From Leptospira gomenensis (GTDB taxonomy: Bacteria > Spirochaetota > Leptospiria > Leptospirales > Leptospiraceae): 64,000 bases of DNA. Below the pieces are notes generated by a model that saw only the letters and a list, made by a program, of their open reading frames with translations, did not search any database and had not been told where the DNA came from. How positions within the stretch are numbered: the first letter of the stretch is position 1; each line of letters begins with the position of its first letter. Positions 52,675 to 63,601 of this stretch are shown piece by piece. Where the stretch lies: contig NZ_RQFA01000039.1 in assembly GCF_004770155.1 (NCBI RefSeq), positions 1-64,000 on the forward strand, in the 5' to 3' direction. The position numbers and the translations under genes are program-made.

Positions 52675-54624
52675 TCAAACTTGGGAAAGAACTCTTCTTT
52701 TGAGAAAGAAGACCGTTCCAGCCCCGGCCGCAATCAAAAGTAACGCGGCAAAAATCGCGTTCTTCTTTACGGAGGCGAGCAAGAATCCGAGCAATCCCGA
52801 ATCCTCGTCCGGTACGGGAAATACCTTGGTTTCATTGGTAATGTGTTTGTACCATTCCTTGTATTGGGTTCCGTTGGAAGCCACCCAAAGGTTGAATTCT
52901 CCGTAGCCGCTCTGGGAATCCTTGCGGATATCCAAACCCTCATACGGATACTTCCAAGTTCCCGGAACGAGAATCGCCCAAGGGAATTGGTTGGAATCCA
53001 GATACTTGTCCGTCCCGTTCGAATTTTTATACAATCCGGGGAAATGGATTTCTTTTCCGGTGTTGGTCACCTTGATGAAGATGTCGTACGGATAATTTCC
53101 CAACACGGACTTTTTCACTGGAGATTGGAACTGAATCTCGATCGTGGCGATATGTCCCGGTTTGAAAACGCCGCCGGGGTTTACGTTCGGATTGGAAGTC
53201 GTTTTGTTCGATTCTTCGTGGATCTGAATTCCCTGATTGAGATCGGATGCCGAAACGGTCCGCGTATTGGAAGCGGTTATTTCCTTGCCGTCTTCGCGAA
53301 CGACTTTTCTCGTAAACGAGGCTCCGACGGACACGGGAAGTTTGAGGAAGAACGTATGTTTGTAACCGGCCCCTCTCGCCACGTGTTGATAGGTTCCCCG
53401 TAAACGAACGACTTCCCCCGCCGCGTTCAAATCCACTTCGTTGTGAATGTGAAGGACGTAATCATTCAGATCCGCGTCACCCGCGCTTGGGTATAAATCC
53501 TCGTAAGCGACCGTGCTCACTCCTTCTGCGGGAGTGCGAATCGAGGAAGCTCTTGTCGCATCCTGCGGATAAACGTCCAAAGAATCCGGGATTCCGTCTG
53601 CGTCCGAATCCGTTGGTAAGGCGACTGCAGGAAGCAAAATCTCGTATTTGATTTCACGATCGATTCCGATCACGTTGATCAGATTGATGATGTTGGTGAT
53701 CGATTCTCCGTTCGTGCTGATTTCCAATGTGATTTGTCCTACGGAGGTTTCCACAGTGACGGTTCCGGAAACCTTTCCATCGGAGGCGGAAATTCCTTGA
53801 AATAAGATATTTCCATTGAGATCCGATACGATCACGGTCGCTCCGGAGACTGGTTTGGATTGTTTATCCAATACGGCCAGATTCAATGGAATGGTCTGCA
53901 CCGTGTTGTAATTGAATACGGGAGTTCCCACTTGATCGTTTACCGTAATCACACCGGTGATGTTATCCGAGGAAGGACCGGTTCCCGGAGTATTCGTTTC
54001 CGTTCCTCCTGCGTTTGCATTTTCGTTGGAAGATCCGGAATTAGAACCGGAGCCAACTTCCGAACCTCCGGAAGAACTTCCCGTTCCCGATCCGGAAGAA
54101 TTTTCTCCCGAAGAAGACGAAGAAGATCCCGTACCAGCATTCGCTCCGGAATCGGAAGAGCCTCCCGAAGAAGAACCCCCGGAACTTGCACCGGTTCCCG
54201 TATCACCGCTTCCGGAAGTATTTCCGGAAGAAACGGAACCTTCGGAAGAGGAACTTCCTCCGTTGGAGCCGGAATTGTTCGAAGATCCGGAATCCGAACC
54301 GGAAGTTGCATCGGACGAGGAACCGGAGCCAGAGTTCGAGGAATTAGAACCCGTTCCCGAACCCGAAGAATTCGAACCTCCCGAACTCGGCGAAGTGGGC
54401 GAACTCGGTGCGCCGGAAGAGCCGCTACCACTTCCCGTATTGTCTACGATCACCACCTTTCCACCGTTTGAAGCCGTGGCCGTTTCGGAACTCGCGCCCG
54501 AGGAGGCCTCGGTTTGTGAACCAGGATTCAACAAAAATAATAAAGGCCAAAGCGCACCTTTTTTCTTATGACTACAAGCGATTCCTACGCTCAATATGAG
54601 CAAGGTTATAACGAGCTTCTTCAT
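52675..54624 (-). CDS. lruC: LruC-domain lipoprotein
   Basis: A 649-residue exported protein. The signal peptide ends in LSVGIAC (Cys17 lipid site). Residues about 63-217 are a low-complexity Ser/Gly/Asn/Thr linker. An Ig-like or regulatory beta domain follows (222-320), then a calcium-binding-type DSDADGIPDSLDVYP (338-352), then the LruC domain (about 370-610) with EDLYPSAGDADLNDYVLH. The chain ends in a transmembrane helix (about 625-643) and Lys-Arg-Arg, a second anchor that is odd for a lipoprotein. LruC is a known leptospiral antigen linked with equine uveitis; orthology is likely but not proven. Confidence 0.85.
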   Translation of the reverse strand: MKKLVITLLILSVGIACSHKKKGALWPLLFLLNPGSQTEASSGASSETATASNGGKVVIVDNTGSGSGSSGAPSSPTSPSSGGSNSSGSGTGSNSSNSGSGSSSDATSGSDSGSSNNSGSNGGSSSSEGSVSSGNTSGSGDTGTGASSGGSSSGGSSDSGANAGTGSSSSSSGENSSGSGTGSSSGGSEVGSGSNSGSSNENANAGGTETNTPGTGPSSDNITGVITVNDQVGTPVFNYNTVQTIPLNLAVLDKQSKPVSGATVIVSDLNGNILFQGISASDGKVSGTVTVETSVGQITLEISTNGESITNIINLINVIGIDREIKYEILLPAVALPTDSDADGIPDSLDVYPQDATRASSIRTPAEGVSTVAYEDLYPSAGDADLNDYVLHIHNEVDLNAAGEVVRLRGTYQHVARGAGYKHTFFLKLPVSVGASFTRKVVREDGKEITASNTRTVSASDLNQGIQIHEESNKTTSNPNVNPGGVFKPGHIATIEIQFQSPVKKSVLGNYPYDIFIKVTNTGKEIHFPGLYKNSNGTDKYLDSNQFPWAILVPGTWKYPYEGLDIRKDSQSGYGEFNLWVASNGTQYKEWYKHITNETKVFPVPDEDSGLLGFLLASVKKNAIFAALLLIAAGAGTVFFLKRRVLSQV

Positions 54625-54846
54625 GATCCCTACATCCCTTTTTATAGTTAGAATAGATGACGAAAAGAGTAATCAGAAAGTACTAAAAAGATCGGGATAT
54701 TATAGGGGATTTCAAAATTTCGACAAAATCTTTTTTTGGAATCGGAATGTTTTTTTGTTCGGAACGTTTCGTTTTCAACGAAAAAAACGTGGGATATACG
54801 TCCGGTTTTTGAATATGTTATAATAGTAGAATATGCTACAGTAGGT

Positions 54847-55593
54847 TTATCGTCGTAAAGGTTTACGACCTATGTGTAAAACCGCGTTCCCGAAGACGAA
54901 ATTCCTATAACGAACCTGTTCGAATCCAGTCGTTTCCAAAATCGTTCGCAGAGTATCCTGATCCGGATACGATAAGGAAGAAACGGGAAGGTAATCAAAC
55001 ATATCGTTTTTTCCTCCCCAAATCATATACCCCATCAGAGGAACGATCCGAAAAAAATAGAAGTCGGCAAATGCGCGCACCAAGGGAAGTTTTACCTTTC
55101 CCACGTCGAGATTGAGAAAGATTCCCCCGGGCTTTAGTATTCTGTGAATTTCCTGTAAGGCTTTCGGTAGGTCGTCCACGTTTCTCAAACCGAAACCGAT
55201 CGAGACCGCGTCGAACTCGGAGTCGCCGAAATTCCCGAGTCGCGTGGCGTCTCCGACTTCGAAACGAACCCTTCCTTTCGCGGCCGGTTTTTGAAGACGG
55301 TTTTTTGCGACGGCGAGCATGTTCTCCGAAAAATCGACACAAGTAACACGATCCACCGAAGCCGAAGCCTCCATACGCACGGAGATGTCGCCGGTTCCGC
55401 AGCACAAATCCATGACCGTAAGACCTTGGGAAAGATTTTTCTCCATCTCGCGCACGAGACGATTTTTCCAAAGTCTGTGCATCAGAAAACTGTTGAGGTC
55501 GTTGAAAAGATCGTATTTCCGAGCGATTCGATCGAAATTCTCCCTTACGAAACCGGCCTTACGATCCGCCTGCGGCATTTGAAATTCGGACAT
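54847..55593 (-). CDS. ubiE: Demethylmenaquinone/ubiquinone C-methyltransferase
   Basis: A 248-residue class I SAM-dependent methyltransferase of the UbiE/MenG family, acting in the last step of quinone synthesis. The family block KYDLFNDLNSFLMHRLWK, SAM motif MDLCCGTGDISVRM, VTCVDFSENML and FGLRNVDDLPKAL are all present. Length is standard. It starts with the ATG at 55593. It stands alone, divergent from a TolQ/ExbB-like gene. Leptospira is expected to use menaquinone, so menG is an equally good name. Confidence 0.93.
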   Translation of the reverse strand: MSEFQMPQADRKAGFVRENFDRIARKYDLFNDLNSFLMHRLWKNRLVREMEKNLSQGLTVMDLCCGTGDISVRMEASASVDRVTCVDFSENMLAVAKNRLQKPAAKGRVRFEVGDATRLGNFGDSEFDAVSIGFGLRNVDDLPKALQEIHRILKPGGIFLNLDVGKVKLPLVRAFADFYFFRIVPLMGYMIWGGKNDMFDYLPVSSLSYPDQDTLRTILETTGFEQVRYRNFVFGNAVLHIGRKPLRR

Positions 55594-55757
55594 AGTATCT
55601 GTGGAAACGATTTCGTATACCTGCGCGCTGGCAAGAAGAGTTTTGTATTCCGACTTTTACGTTCGATGTGTGATTCAAGACTTCCGAATCCGAGAAGATT
55701 GGAATGACAGGAGAAACGGAAACCGTATGTTGTTCCCATATTTCGGAGGTTTTACAA

Positions 55758-56297
55758 GTGGAAGATCTGTTCGCAAAGGGAGGTTGGGTTTCGATCCTTA
55801 TCTTTTTCGTAACTTTCGTCAATCTCGCGCTTTTTATCAGAGTGAGAACCCATCTTCCATCGATTAAACGTAGAATCCTTTATCGACTGCAAAATCGGAC
55901 CGAAAACGGATTCGGTGAAAATTCCAACGAAACACTTCGACTTTACCTTCGTGATCCGGAAGTTTTTTTCACGAAGGAATTTTTCGAACCCGAAACGATG
56001 ACGGCGTGGATCCGCAATCTCGCCGGGATCGCGACCATGCTCGGACTTCTGGGAACCGTGATCGGAATCGCGGTCGCTTTCGAAGAGATGAAACACGCTG
56101 GAACCGTAAGCCTGGAGATCTTTTCCGAAGGGATTCGTTTGGCATTGAACACCACGATCCAGGGGCTTTGTGCCGCGATTCCTTCCCTATTAGCATTTCA
56201 ATATTTACGAATATACATTCACAAAACCGAGTTGGAAATCAAAACGTCCGTGGAATACGAGATTCCATCGTTCCCCAACTCGGACATACGGGAATAA
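55758..56297 (+). CDS. MotA/TolQ/ExbB-family proton channel protein (second system)
   Basis: A 179-residue membrane protein. I start it at the GTG at 55758, which has GGAGG eight bases upstream; the frame is open to 55704. One N-terminal helix (about 8-26) is followed by a cytoplasmic region and two helices with IATMLGLLGTVIGIAVAF and LNTTIQGLCAAIPSLLAFQ, the ExbB/TolQ pore pattern. The ExbD/TolR-like gene follows after three bases. No tonB, tolA, tolB or pal gene is close, so its client is unknown. Confidence 0.85.
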   Translation: MEDLFAKGGWVSILIFFVTFVNLALFIRVRTHLPSIKRRILYRLQNRTENGFGENSNETLRLYLRDPEVFFTKEFFEPETMTAWIRNLAGIATMLGLLGTVIGIAVAFEEMKHAGTVSLEIFSEGIRLALNTTIQGLCAAIPSLLAFQYLRIYIHKTELEIKTSVEYEIPSFPNSDIRE

Positions 56298-56300
56298 TAC

Positions 56301-56708
56301 GTGCGTTCGCAAAACAGAAGAACACTTTTGGAAGGGGAAGACTCCCCTCTGGATATGACGAGTATGTTGGACGTGGTGTTCATCCTTCTCATCTTTACGA
56401 TGGTCGCCATGAGTTTCCAGAAGGAAGTCAGTTCGCTTCCCGTAAATCTTCCCAAAGCGGACACGAAAAAGGAAGGGACGGGAGTTAGGAAGGAAATTTT
56501 CATTCTGCCGACCGGAGAACTGCGTTATCAGAATCGGAACCTTTCCGATAACGAATGGAAACATATCCTATCCGAAGGCGAATTCAAAAATACCACCGTT
56601 TGGATTTTCGGAGACGAAAAAACGGACTACGGGAAATTCGTGCGAATCCTGGACGACCTCAAAATATCCGGTTTAAAGGAATTGCATATAGCCGTTCACA
56701 ATCCTTGA
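56301..56708 (+). CDS. ExbD/TolR-family protein (second system)
   Basis: A 135-residue partner of the preceding channel protein. The single helix carries Asp24 in DMTSMLDVVFILLIFTMV, the proton-relay residue, followed by LPVNLPKAD and a periplasmic domain ending in KISGLKELHIAV. The start is GTG at 56301. It overlaps nothing but shares the palindrome TGATCA with the end of the opposite MazG-like gene. It may power an outer-membrane or wall process other than the TonB receptor above. Confidence 0.87.
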   Translation: MRSQNRRTLLEGEDSPLDMTSMLDVVFILLIFTMVAMSFQKEVSSLPVNLPKADTKKEGTGVRKEIFILPTGELRYQNRNLSDNEWKHILSEGEFKNTTVWIFGDEKTDYGKFVRILDDLKISGLKELHIAVHNP

Positions 56709-57053
56709 TCAGCTTTGGAGTTTTGGATTTTCCTTATGCCGATTTCTGTCGCGATCCGTATTTTTTCTTAAAGCGGCGCGTAACGCGTCTTCGAGCGATA
56801 CGCCCATTTGATTGGCGAGACAGATCAGAACAAAAAGTATATCGCCCATTTCTTTCGGTATAGAATCGGGATCCTCCCCCGTTTTAAACGATTGATCCCC
56901 GTATTTTCTCGCGACCAATCGGGCCAACTCTCCGACTTCCTCCATAAGCAAAGCCAAGTTTGTGAGTTCTGAAAAATATCTGACTCCGAAATCCGAAATC
57001 CATTCGTCTACTTGTTTTTGCGCCAGTTTAAAGGATAAACCCTCTTCGTTCAT
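56709..57053 (-). CDS. MazG-like nucleotide pyrophosphohydrolase
   Basis: A 114-residue all-alpha NTP pyrophosphohydrolase. The metal-binding EExxE is at 38-42 (MEEVGEL) and the second ExxD at 68-71 (KEMGDIL). The size matches single-domain MazG-like or dCTPase-type enzymes that clean the nucleotide pool. The ATG overlaps the stop of the SGNH-type gene upstream by four bases, so it is the last gene of the long MBOAT/SGNH transcript. Confidence 0.87.
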   Translation of the reverse strand: MNEEGLSFKLAQKQVDEWISDFGVRYFSELTNLALLMEEVGELARLVARKYGDQSFKTGEDPDSIPKEMGDILFVLICLANQMGVSLEDALRAALRKNTDRDRNRHKENPKLQS

Positions 57054-58117
57054 CGTTTCGCATCCAATCTATCGATTAGGATTTCTGTGGGTTCGGGATA
57101 ACATCCCCCGCTGAGGTGGTGAGGGTCGATGAATTTTCTGCACGTCACGGAACCGCGATAGTCGTTCATATCAAGAGGAAATACATTCTCGAATTCTAAT
57201 GTTTGAGATCGTATTGTCTTCCATTCCGCATAAAAGCCGGCCGCCTTAACTCTGGATTCCAAACCCTCGTACAAAAGAGGGGACCACAGGATCACTTTGA
57301 TGCCTTCCTTTTTCGCGGTTTTTAAAAATTGAAATAGAAAACGTTTCTGCACAGAGGACAATTTTATATATCGATAGATGTCGTTGTAATATTTGACCGA
57401 TTCCTCTTCTAATTTTTCCGGAGGAGTGTTGGTCAATAATACGTTGGGAATTCCTCCGTTGAATTTATCGGATTCGTTCATCAGAAGATTGCGGACCGAC
57501 AACATCATTTCCTTGGAGTAAGGGTCTTTGATCCTATGTATCGCTTCCTTAAAACGCGGAGGAAACACCGTGGTTCGAAATACGCGGGAACGCAAAAAAG
57601 TATCCCAGTCGTTGGTGGAAAATTCGCCCGCATAACGAAAAAAATACGGAAGGTCGTACGAATACCGAAGCGGATATCGATTGCAGAAGTCGGTCATCGA
57701 ATCCGGATAGAATTCCAAAATCGCGTAGTCCGGTTTTACGCCCGCGCCTAGAATTTTTTCCAAGTTGTAATTGTGATACGAAAAGGGCGCGGAAGGTGCG
57801 GAAAAATTGTAAACGATCAGATCCTTTCTTTTTTTACGGATCGTTTCCAGTGAAAATTCGCCCATATGGGAGGTTCCGAAAAAGATCAGAGTTTTCTTTT
57901 CCGGCGGGGACGCGTTTTTTTCCCTTAAAAGAGCGCTTAGTACACGATCTTTCATCTCGTAAAAATAATACTCGGCGCCCGCTTCCGTATACGGACGCAC
58001 CCATTCCGAGGACAACAAACGGTCGAATAACAACGCAAAGGTGAAAAATAGCAGAGGCACCCAGAGGAGTTTTTTACGAAAAAAGGGAACCATTCCATTC
58101 TGTTTTTGCGAACTCAT
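57050..58117 (-). CDS. SGNH-hydrolase-like membrane-anchored protein (DUF1574-like)
   Basis: A 355-residue protein with one N-terminal helix (about 16-33) and a periplasmic SGNH-type domain. The nucleophile Ser83 lies in FFGTSHMGE and the Asp-His pair at Asp331/His334 in DPHHLS, as in DltD/AlgX-like acyl-handling proteins. It resembles proteins found beside MBOAT acyltransferases in Leptospira. It follows the MBOAT gene at 58126-59523 after eight bases and is probably its partner in moving acyl groups onto a glycan. Confidence 0.77.
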   Translation of the reverse strand: MSSQKQNGMVPFFRKKLLWVPLLFFTFALLFDRLLSSEWVRPYTEAGAEYYFYEMKDRVLSALLREKNASPPEKKTLIFFGTSHMGEFSLETIRKKRKDLIVYNFSAPSAPFSYHNYNLEKILGAGVKPDYAILEFYPDSMTDFCNRYPLRYSYDLPYFFRYAGEFSTNDWDTFLRSRVFRTTVFPPRFKEAIHRIKDPYSKEMMLSVRNLLMNESDKFNGGIPNVLLTNTPPEKLEEESVKYYNDIYRYIKLSSVQKRFLFQFLKTAKKEGIKVILWSPLLYEGLESRVKAAGFYAEWKTIRSQTLEFENVFPLDMNDYRGSVTCRKFIDPHHLSGGCYPEPTEILIDRLDAKR

Positions 58118-58125
58118 AAATCCCT

Positions 58126-59523
58126 CTAAAACTGGAAGTAGATAAAATCCTGACTTTTTCCGGCGTAATTGGACAAAAGCAGCACGAGCAATATAAGAAA
58201 ACCAAAAATTAAGGTTTTCTTATACTTTAGATAAAAGCGGGGGGTTTTCTCGAAATATTCCAATGTATGAAGCAGAATTCCTCCGATCAGAAACGGTGCG
58301 ATCAGATCGGGACGTAGTACGTTTGTACCCGAGGACGCAAACCAACGAATTCCGTGATCCATGATGTACCAGGCGTCCCCTAAACTTTGAGAACGGAAAA
58401 AAACGGCTCCGATGACGAATATGGTATAGATGAACAAGGCCCTGGTTACGAACCAGAAAATCCCTTTTTCGGGAAGTTTAGGAAGCCCCAGTTTATCGAT
58501 CAATCGATCCGCGACGAGACATACCCCGTGCCAAAAACCCCAAAGGACATACGTCCAACTCGCGCCGTGCCAAAAGCCGCCTAACGTAAACGTAACGATC
58601 AAATTGAGATAAATCCTCGGCTCGGAGGTTCTGGATCCGCCGAGCGGAATGTATATATAATCCCTAAGCCAAGTGGCCAACGTTATGTGCCATCGGCGCC
58701 AAAGATCCTGGATGCTTTGGCTGAAAAAAGGCGCTCGAAAATTGACGGGTATGTTGAATCCCATCAGAAACGCACATCCTCTCGCGATGTCCGTATACCC
58801 GCTGAAATCGCAATATACCTGCCATGTGAATCCCTGGACCGCGAGAAAAAGCGAATAACCGTCGTATTCCGTCGGATTCCGGAAAACCGGATCCACCAAC
58901 GAGGAGATATTGTCGGCGACCAGAATTTTTTTCGCGATGCCCAGTCCCAACAAATACAAACCCGCATATACGTAAGAGGGTTTGATTCTTACTTTGTCCA
59001 AGACCGGAAAAAAATCCTGATGTCTCATGATCGGTCCCGCGACCAACTGCGGAAAAAACAGGATAAAAAGGACGAATCGGAAAAACCCGACGTCTTCAAG
59101 GATCTTACCGCGGTATACGTCCACCACAAAGGCTATGATCTGAAACGTATAAAAACTGATCGCCAACGGCAATACGATCTGAAAGCCGTACGTCTTTTGA
59201 TCCAGAAATCCCCAACCCGTCCAAGCGTAAAAATTATCCGTAAAAAAATAGAAGTATTTAAAGATCCCGAGATTTATCAGATCCAAAACCACGATCGCAC
59301 GTAGTACGGCGACGTTTCGATTTCGAAACAGGCTTTTTACCGCGAGATAATTTATATAAAGAATCGCTAATAGATGAAAGAGAAACGGAACGCTCCATGT
59401 CGCGTAAAAAACGAGGGAACCGATTACGATCACCCATTCCCTGTATTTTCTTCCGTCGTGCGCCCAATAAAAGACGTAGACTACTAGAAAAAAAAGGAGA
59501 AAGAGAGTGGAAGTGAAGATCAT
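58126..59523 (-). CDS. MBOAT-family O-acyltransferase (AlgI/DltB-like), copy 1
   Basis: A 465-residue membrane protein with about eleven helices. The family core is present: LWRRWHITLATWLRDYIY with His279, and the invariant His319 in LGGFWHGASW. Relatives (AlgI, DltB, PatA) carry acetyl or alanyl groups across the membrane for transfer to surface polymers. The ATG overlaps the stop of the upstream SGNH-type gene by four bases. It is one of two MBOAT genes in this run. Confidence 0.92.
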   Translation of the reverse strand: MIFTSTLFLLFFLVVYVFYWAHDGRKYREWVIVIGSLVFYATWSVPFLFHLLAILYINYLAVKSLFRNRNVAVLRAIVVLDLINLGIFKYFYFFTDNFYAWTGWGFLDQKTYGFQIVLPLAISFYTFQIIAFVVDVYRGKILEDVGFFRFVLFILFFPQLVAGPIMRHQDFFPVLDKVRIKPSYVYAGLYLLGLGIAKKILVADNISSLVDPVFRNPTEYDGYSLFLAVQGFTWQVYCDFSGYTDIARGCAFLMGFNIPVNFRAPFFSQSIQDLWRRWHITLATWLRDYIYIPLGGSRTSEPRIYLNLIVTFTLGGFWHGASWTYVLWGFWHGVCLVADRLIDKLGLPKLPEKGIFWFVTRALFIYTIFVIGAVFFRSQSLGDAWYIMDHGIRWFASSGTNVLRPDLIAPFLIGGILLHTLEYFEKTPRFYLKYKKTLIFGFLILLVLLLSNYAGKSQDFIYFQF

Positions 59524-60680
59524 TTCTTTTCCTTGCTTAATATCGACTTAAGATCTTTGGAAAAAGTATAGGTGAGTTTTTCCATTCCGATACGATTGAG
59601 ATGGATAAGATCGTAATAATAATCCCCGTTGTTCGGACCGTCCAAAAGAGTCTGATAATCCAAAAGAGGAACCGGGTGTTCCGGATGAATTCTGTTCAAC
59701 TCGCGTTTCCAAACTTCGTTACGCTCCGTTAGACGCCATTCCTGGATGAGCTGGCTGTAGGGAGCCACGACCCCGATGATTTCGATCTCCTGTCCGTTTT
59801 CTCTGCCGATTCTGCGGATTTCGTCGTGAAGGATTTTCAGACGATCGAAGTATTGTTTCGTAATCTCGTCCTCTCGCGCGTCGGTCAAAGGATTGCTGGA
59901 CAACACACACGTATCGAAGATCGCCTTTTTATGAAAACGATCCGAGCCTTCCGGAAACGGAAGGCCGTTTGCGGGATTGGTTTTTTCCACGCAGTCGGGA
60001 ACGTCTTTAATCGAGTACATGCTTATTTTTTCCCGGTACGAATTTTCGTAATCCCAAGGATCTGCATTCTCCGTTTTAAAGCGTTTTCCTATATCCTTAA
60101 TCCGTTTGGAAGGACCGAGGATCAGATCCTGAATGTCCCTTCGATACGCGATCGACTTCAATGTAATATAAGCCAGATCGTCCACTTCCACCTTATACCC
60201 GAAATCATAAATTCTAGGATATACTTTCAATCGGTCGAACTCGGAGATCATCGCGAGAGTATGCAGGTTAAGAATTTTTTGACCGACCCAAGGAGTGGTG
60301 ATCTCGAAGACGTGGACGACCGTTTTGACGTTTTTAAAATGGGGAAGCGTCTTTAATACGGCGAGATCCTGTACGATCAGTTCGGTTCCCGGAATGGCGA
60401 TCGATTGCACTTTTTTTCCGAGCGGAGCGAGTTCCCGATTGAGAATGGGCAAAGACAAACCCTGATACGCGACGGAGGTGCCGACGATGAGGACGTCCGG
60501 ATCGAATTCCTTTTGTTTATCGATCACGTGATTCGTAATTCTCGAAACGTTGGCAGCATACGAATTCTTCTTCAAAAAAGGACGATAACATCCGAACTGC
60601 ATTCCGGTTTCGATCAAAATCAGAACGAGCACTGGGATCCAAAATTTGGAATCTTTGAAAAACGCTACGTATTCTTTCAT
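59520..60680 (-). CDS. SGNH-hydrolase-like membrane-anchored protein (DltD/AlgJ-like)
   Basis: A 386-residue protein with an N-terminal helix (about 12-28) and a periplasmic SGNH-type domain. Ser69 lies in IVGTSVAYQG and the Asp357/His360 pair in YDLIHLN near the C-terminus, so a complete catalytic set is visible. It is placed between the two MBOAT genes, 15 bases after copy 2 and overlapping copy 1 by four bases. It is likely the transferase or deacetylase partner of one of them. Confidence 0.77.
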   Translation of the reverse strand: MKEYVAFFKDSKFWIPVLVLILIETGMQFGCYRPFLKKNSYAANVSRITNHVIDKQKEFDPDVLIVGTSVAYQGLSLPILNRELAPLGKKVQSIAIPGTELIVQDLAVLKTLPHFKNVKTVVHVFEITTPWVGQKILNLHTLAMISEFDRLKVYPRIYDFGYKVEVDDLAYITLKSIAYRRDIQDLILGPSKRIKDIGKRFKTENADPWDYENSYREKISMYSIKDVPDCVEKTNPANGLPFPEGSDRFHKKAIFDTCVLSSNPLTDAREDEITKQYFDRLKILHDEIRRIGRENGQEIEIIGVVAPYSQLIQEWRLTERNEVWKRELNRIHPEHPVPLLDYQTLLDGPNNGDYYYDLIHLNRIGMEKLTYTFSKDLKSILSKEKK

Positions 60681-60695
60681 GACGGATTTATATTC

Positions 60696-62111
<1,416 letters not shown>

Positions 62112-62206
62112 AATCGTCTTGTTTCGGTCCTTTGAAAAGACCCGAAGAGCAGTTTTTCAAACTAGAATATCCTTACAACATCAATTTGGACCGGTTCCGT
62201 CCTTGA

Positions 62207-63592
62207 TTACGGCTCCCACAACCCGTTTTTCCGAGATTCGGTTTCGGGAGGATAAACCGTTTCCGGTAAAATGGAATCCAATTTGAATTCGATTCCTTCG
62301 ATATAACTTACGCTTTTTTTTACGGAACGGGGATAAGTGGAATAACCGAAATTCACCAAAAACAACAACGTCACCCAAACGATTAGGATCGTATGTGCTA
62401 CGGCCCGACTTCCGTATCGTAGGGAATTTCGTTCCAAGGATTGAAAACAAAGCGCCGCGAGAAGAATCATTCCGATCGAGGTTCCTACCCAAAACTCGAA
62501 AAAATATCCCTCCCACCAAGTGTAAAAAACGATCGAAGGCACCAACCAAAAAGCGAACAAAAGGACTTCGGGACGGAATTTTTTCCAGATCGTTCTTATG
62601 TTTATCAAGAACACAGAAAGAACGGAGATCCAAAAAACGAGATTGAGGTTGTAAGGAACCGTTTCCCGGGAGTTCCAATCGTTCCACCGAACTCGTAATC
62701 CGTTCTTTACGCCTTCGAAGTTGAGAAACGCATCCCCGATTCCACGATAGAAATTGAGTACATAATTTTTCGAATCCGGCGAATTCCCCCATTTGTCCTT
62801 GGTCGCGTATAAAAAAAGCCAATTCGCAAAGTTTCTTTCGCTGTCCAACGGCGCGGATAAATTGCGGTTGAGGACGATAAAACCGACGTATAAATAGGAA
62901 AGGGTCAAAATTCCGACGAGGACGAAACAATACGTCAAGGAGAATCTCAACTTTTTGGAAAACGAAAAGTCTCCGCCTTTCCAAGTCGGAGAACAAAACA
63001 TCGAAACTGGGACCAAGGGCAAAAACAATACGTCCGTCTGGTGGAAATAGACGCTCCATAACTGTACGAAAAAAAGTACGGATATCGAAAACGGGGAATG
63101 ACCTTTTCTCGCGTAATAGACACAGAGCAGATACAACGATGCGGTGAGACAGGAATGGATCAAAGGAGTGTCGTTGTGTTGCGCGTAAAACCAGAACGCC
63201 TGGGAGCAGTGGACCGCGAGACCTAGTATAAAGGCGCCTAACGTGTCTGCGTAGATTTTACGGTACATCCAGATAAAAAAGAAAAGGAACAACAGAGCGG
63301 AACAAAGGATACGAAGCCTAAGACCGAACATCACAGATTCCTTTCCGAACCATTCCCTCCATAGCTTAAGGTAAAGATAACCGGTGCTTTCGAATCCTAA
63401 ATGGTGCGGGTTATAAAAGATCCTCCAGAGGAGATCGGAGTTTATGTTGTAGGCGTATACGATCGCGTCCCAATCGTAATGTCTCGAAAGAAAACGAAGA
63501 TCGAAAAAGAACAGACAAAGTATAAAAAGCGCGAGAAAACCGGTGAAAATTCCGTTACGGGAAAATCCCGTCCTTTCCGAAAAGAAGCGCAT
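62207..63592 (-). CDS. GT-C-like polytopic membrane protein
   Basis: A 461-residue membrane protein with about eleven helices. The first loop after helix 1 reads SRHYDWDAIVYAYNIN, an acidic Asp-x-Asp pair in the place where GT-C glycosyltransferases keep their catalytic acid. A second His/Asp-rich loop is AQHNDTPLIHS. This supports a lipid-linked sugar transferase, but the family cannot be named with certainty. It lies at the head of the MBOAT/SGNH gene run, nine bases after the gene at the window edge. Confidence 0.68.
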   Translation of the reverse strand: MRFFSERTGFSRNGIFTGFLALFILCLFFFDLRFLSRHYDWDAIVYAYNINSDLLWRIFYNPHHLGFESTGYLYLKLWREWFGKESVMFGLRLRILCSALLFLFFFIWMYRKIYADTLGAFILGLAVHCSQAFWFYAQHNDTPLIHSCLTASLYLLCVYYARKGHSPFSISVLFFVQLWSVYFHQTDVLFLPLVPVSMFCSPTWKGGDFSFSKKLRFSLTYCFVLVGILTLSYLYVGFIVLNRNLSAPLDSERNFANWLFLYATKDKWGNSPDSKNYVLNFYRGIGDAFLNFEGVKNGLRVRWNDWNSRETVPYNLNLVFWISVLSVFLINIRTIWKKFRPEVLLFAFWLVPSIVFYTWWEGYFFEFWVGTSIGMILLAALCFQSLERNSLRYGSRAVAHTILIVWVTLLFLVNFGYSTYPRSVKKSVSYIEGIEFKLDSILPETVYPPETESRKNGLWEP

Positions 63593-63601
63593 TCTTTTTT
63601 T

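Noticed and set aside
53860..54571. Glu/Pro-rich and Arg/Ser-rich frames opposite the LruC linker
   Set aside because: They are mirror readings of the Ser/Gly/Asn low-complexity linker of the LruC-domain gene.
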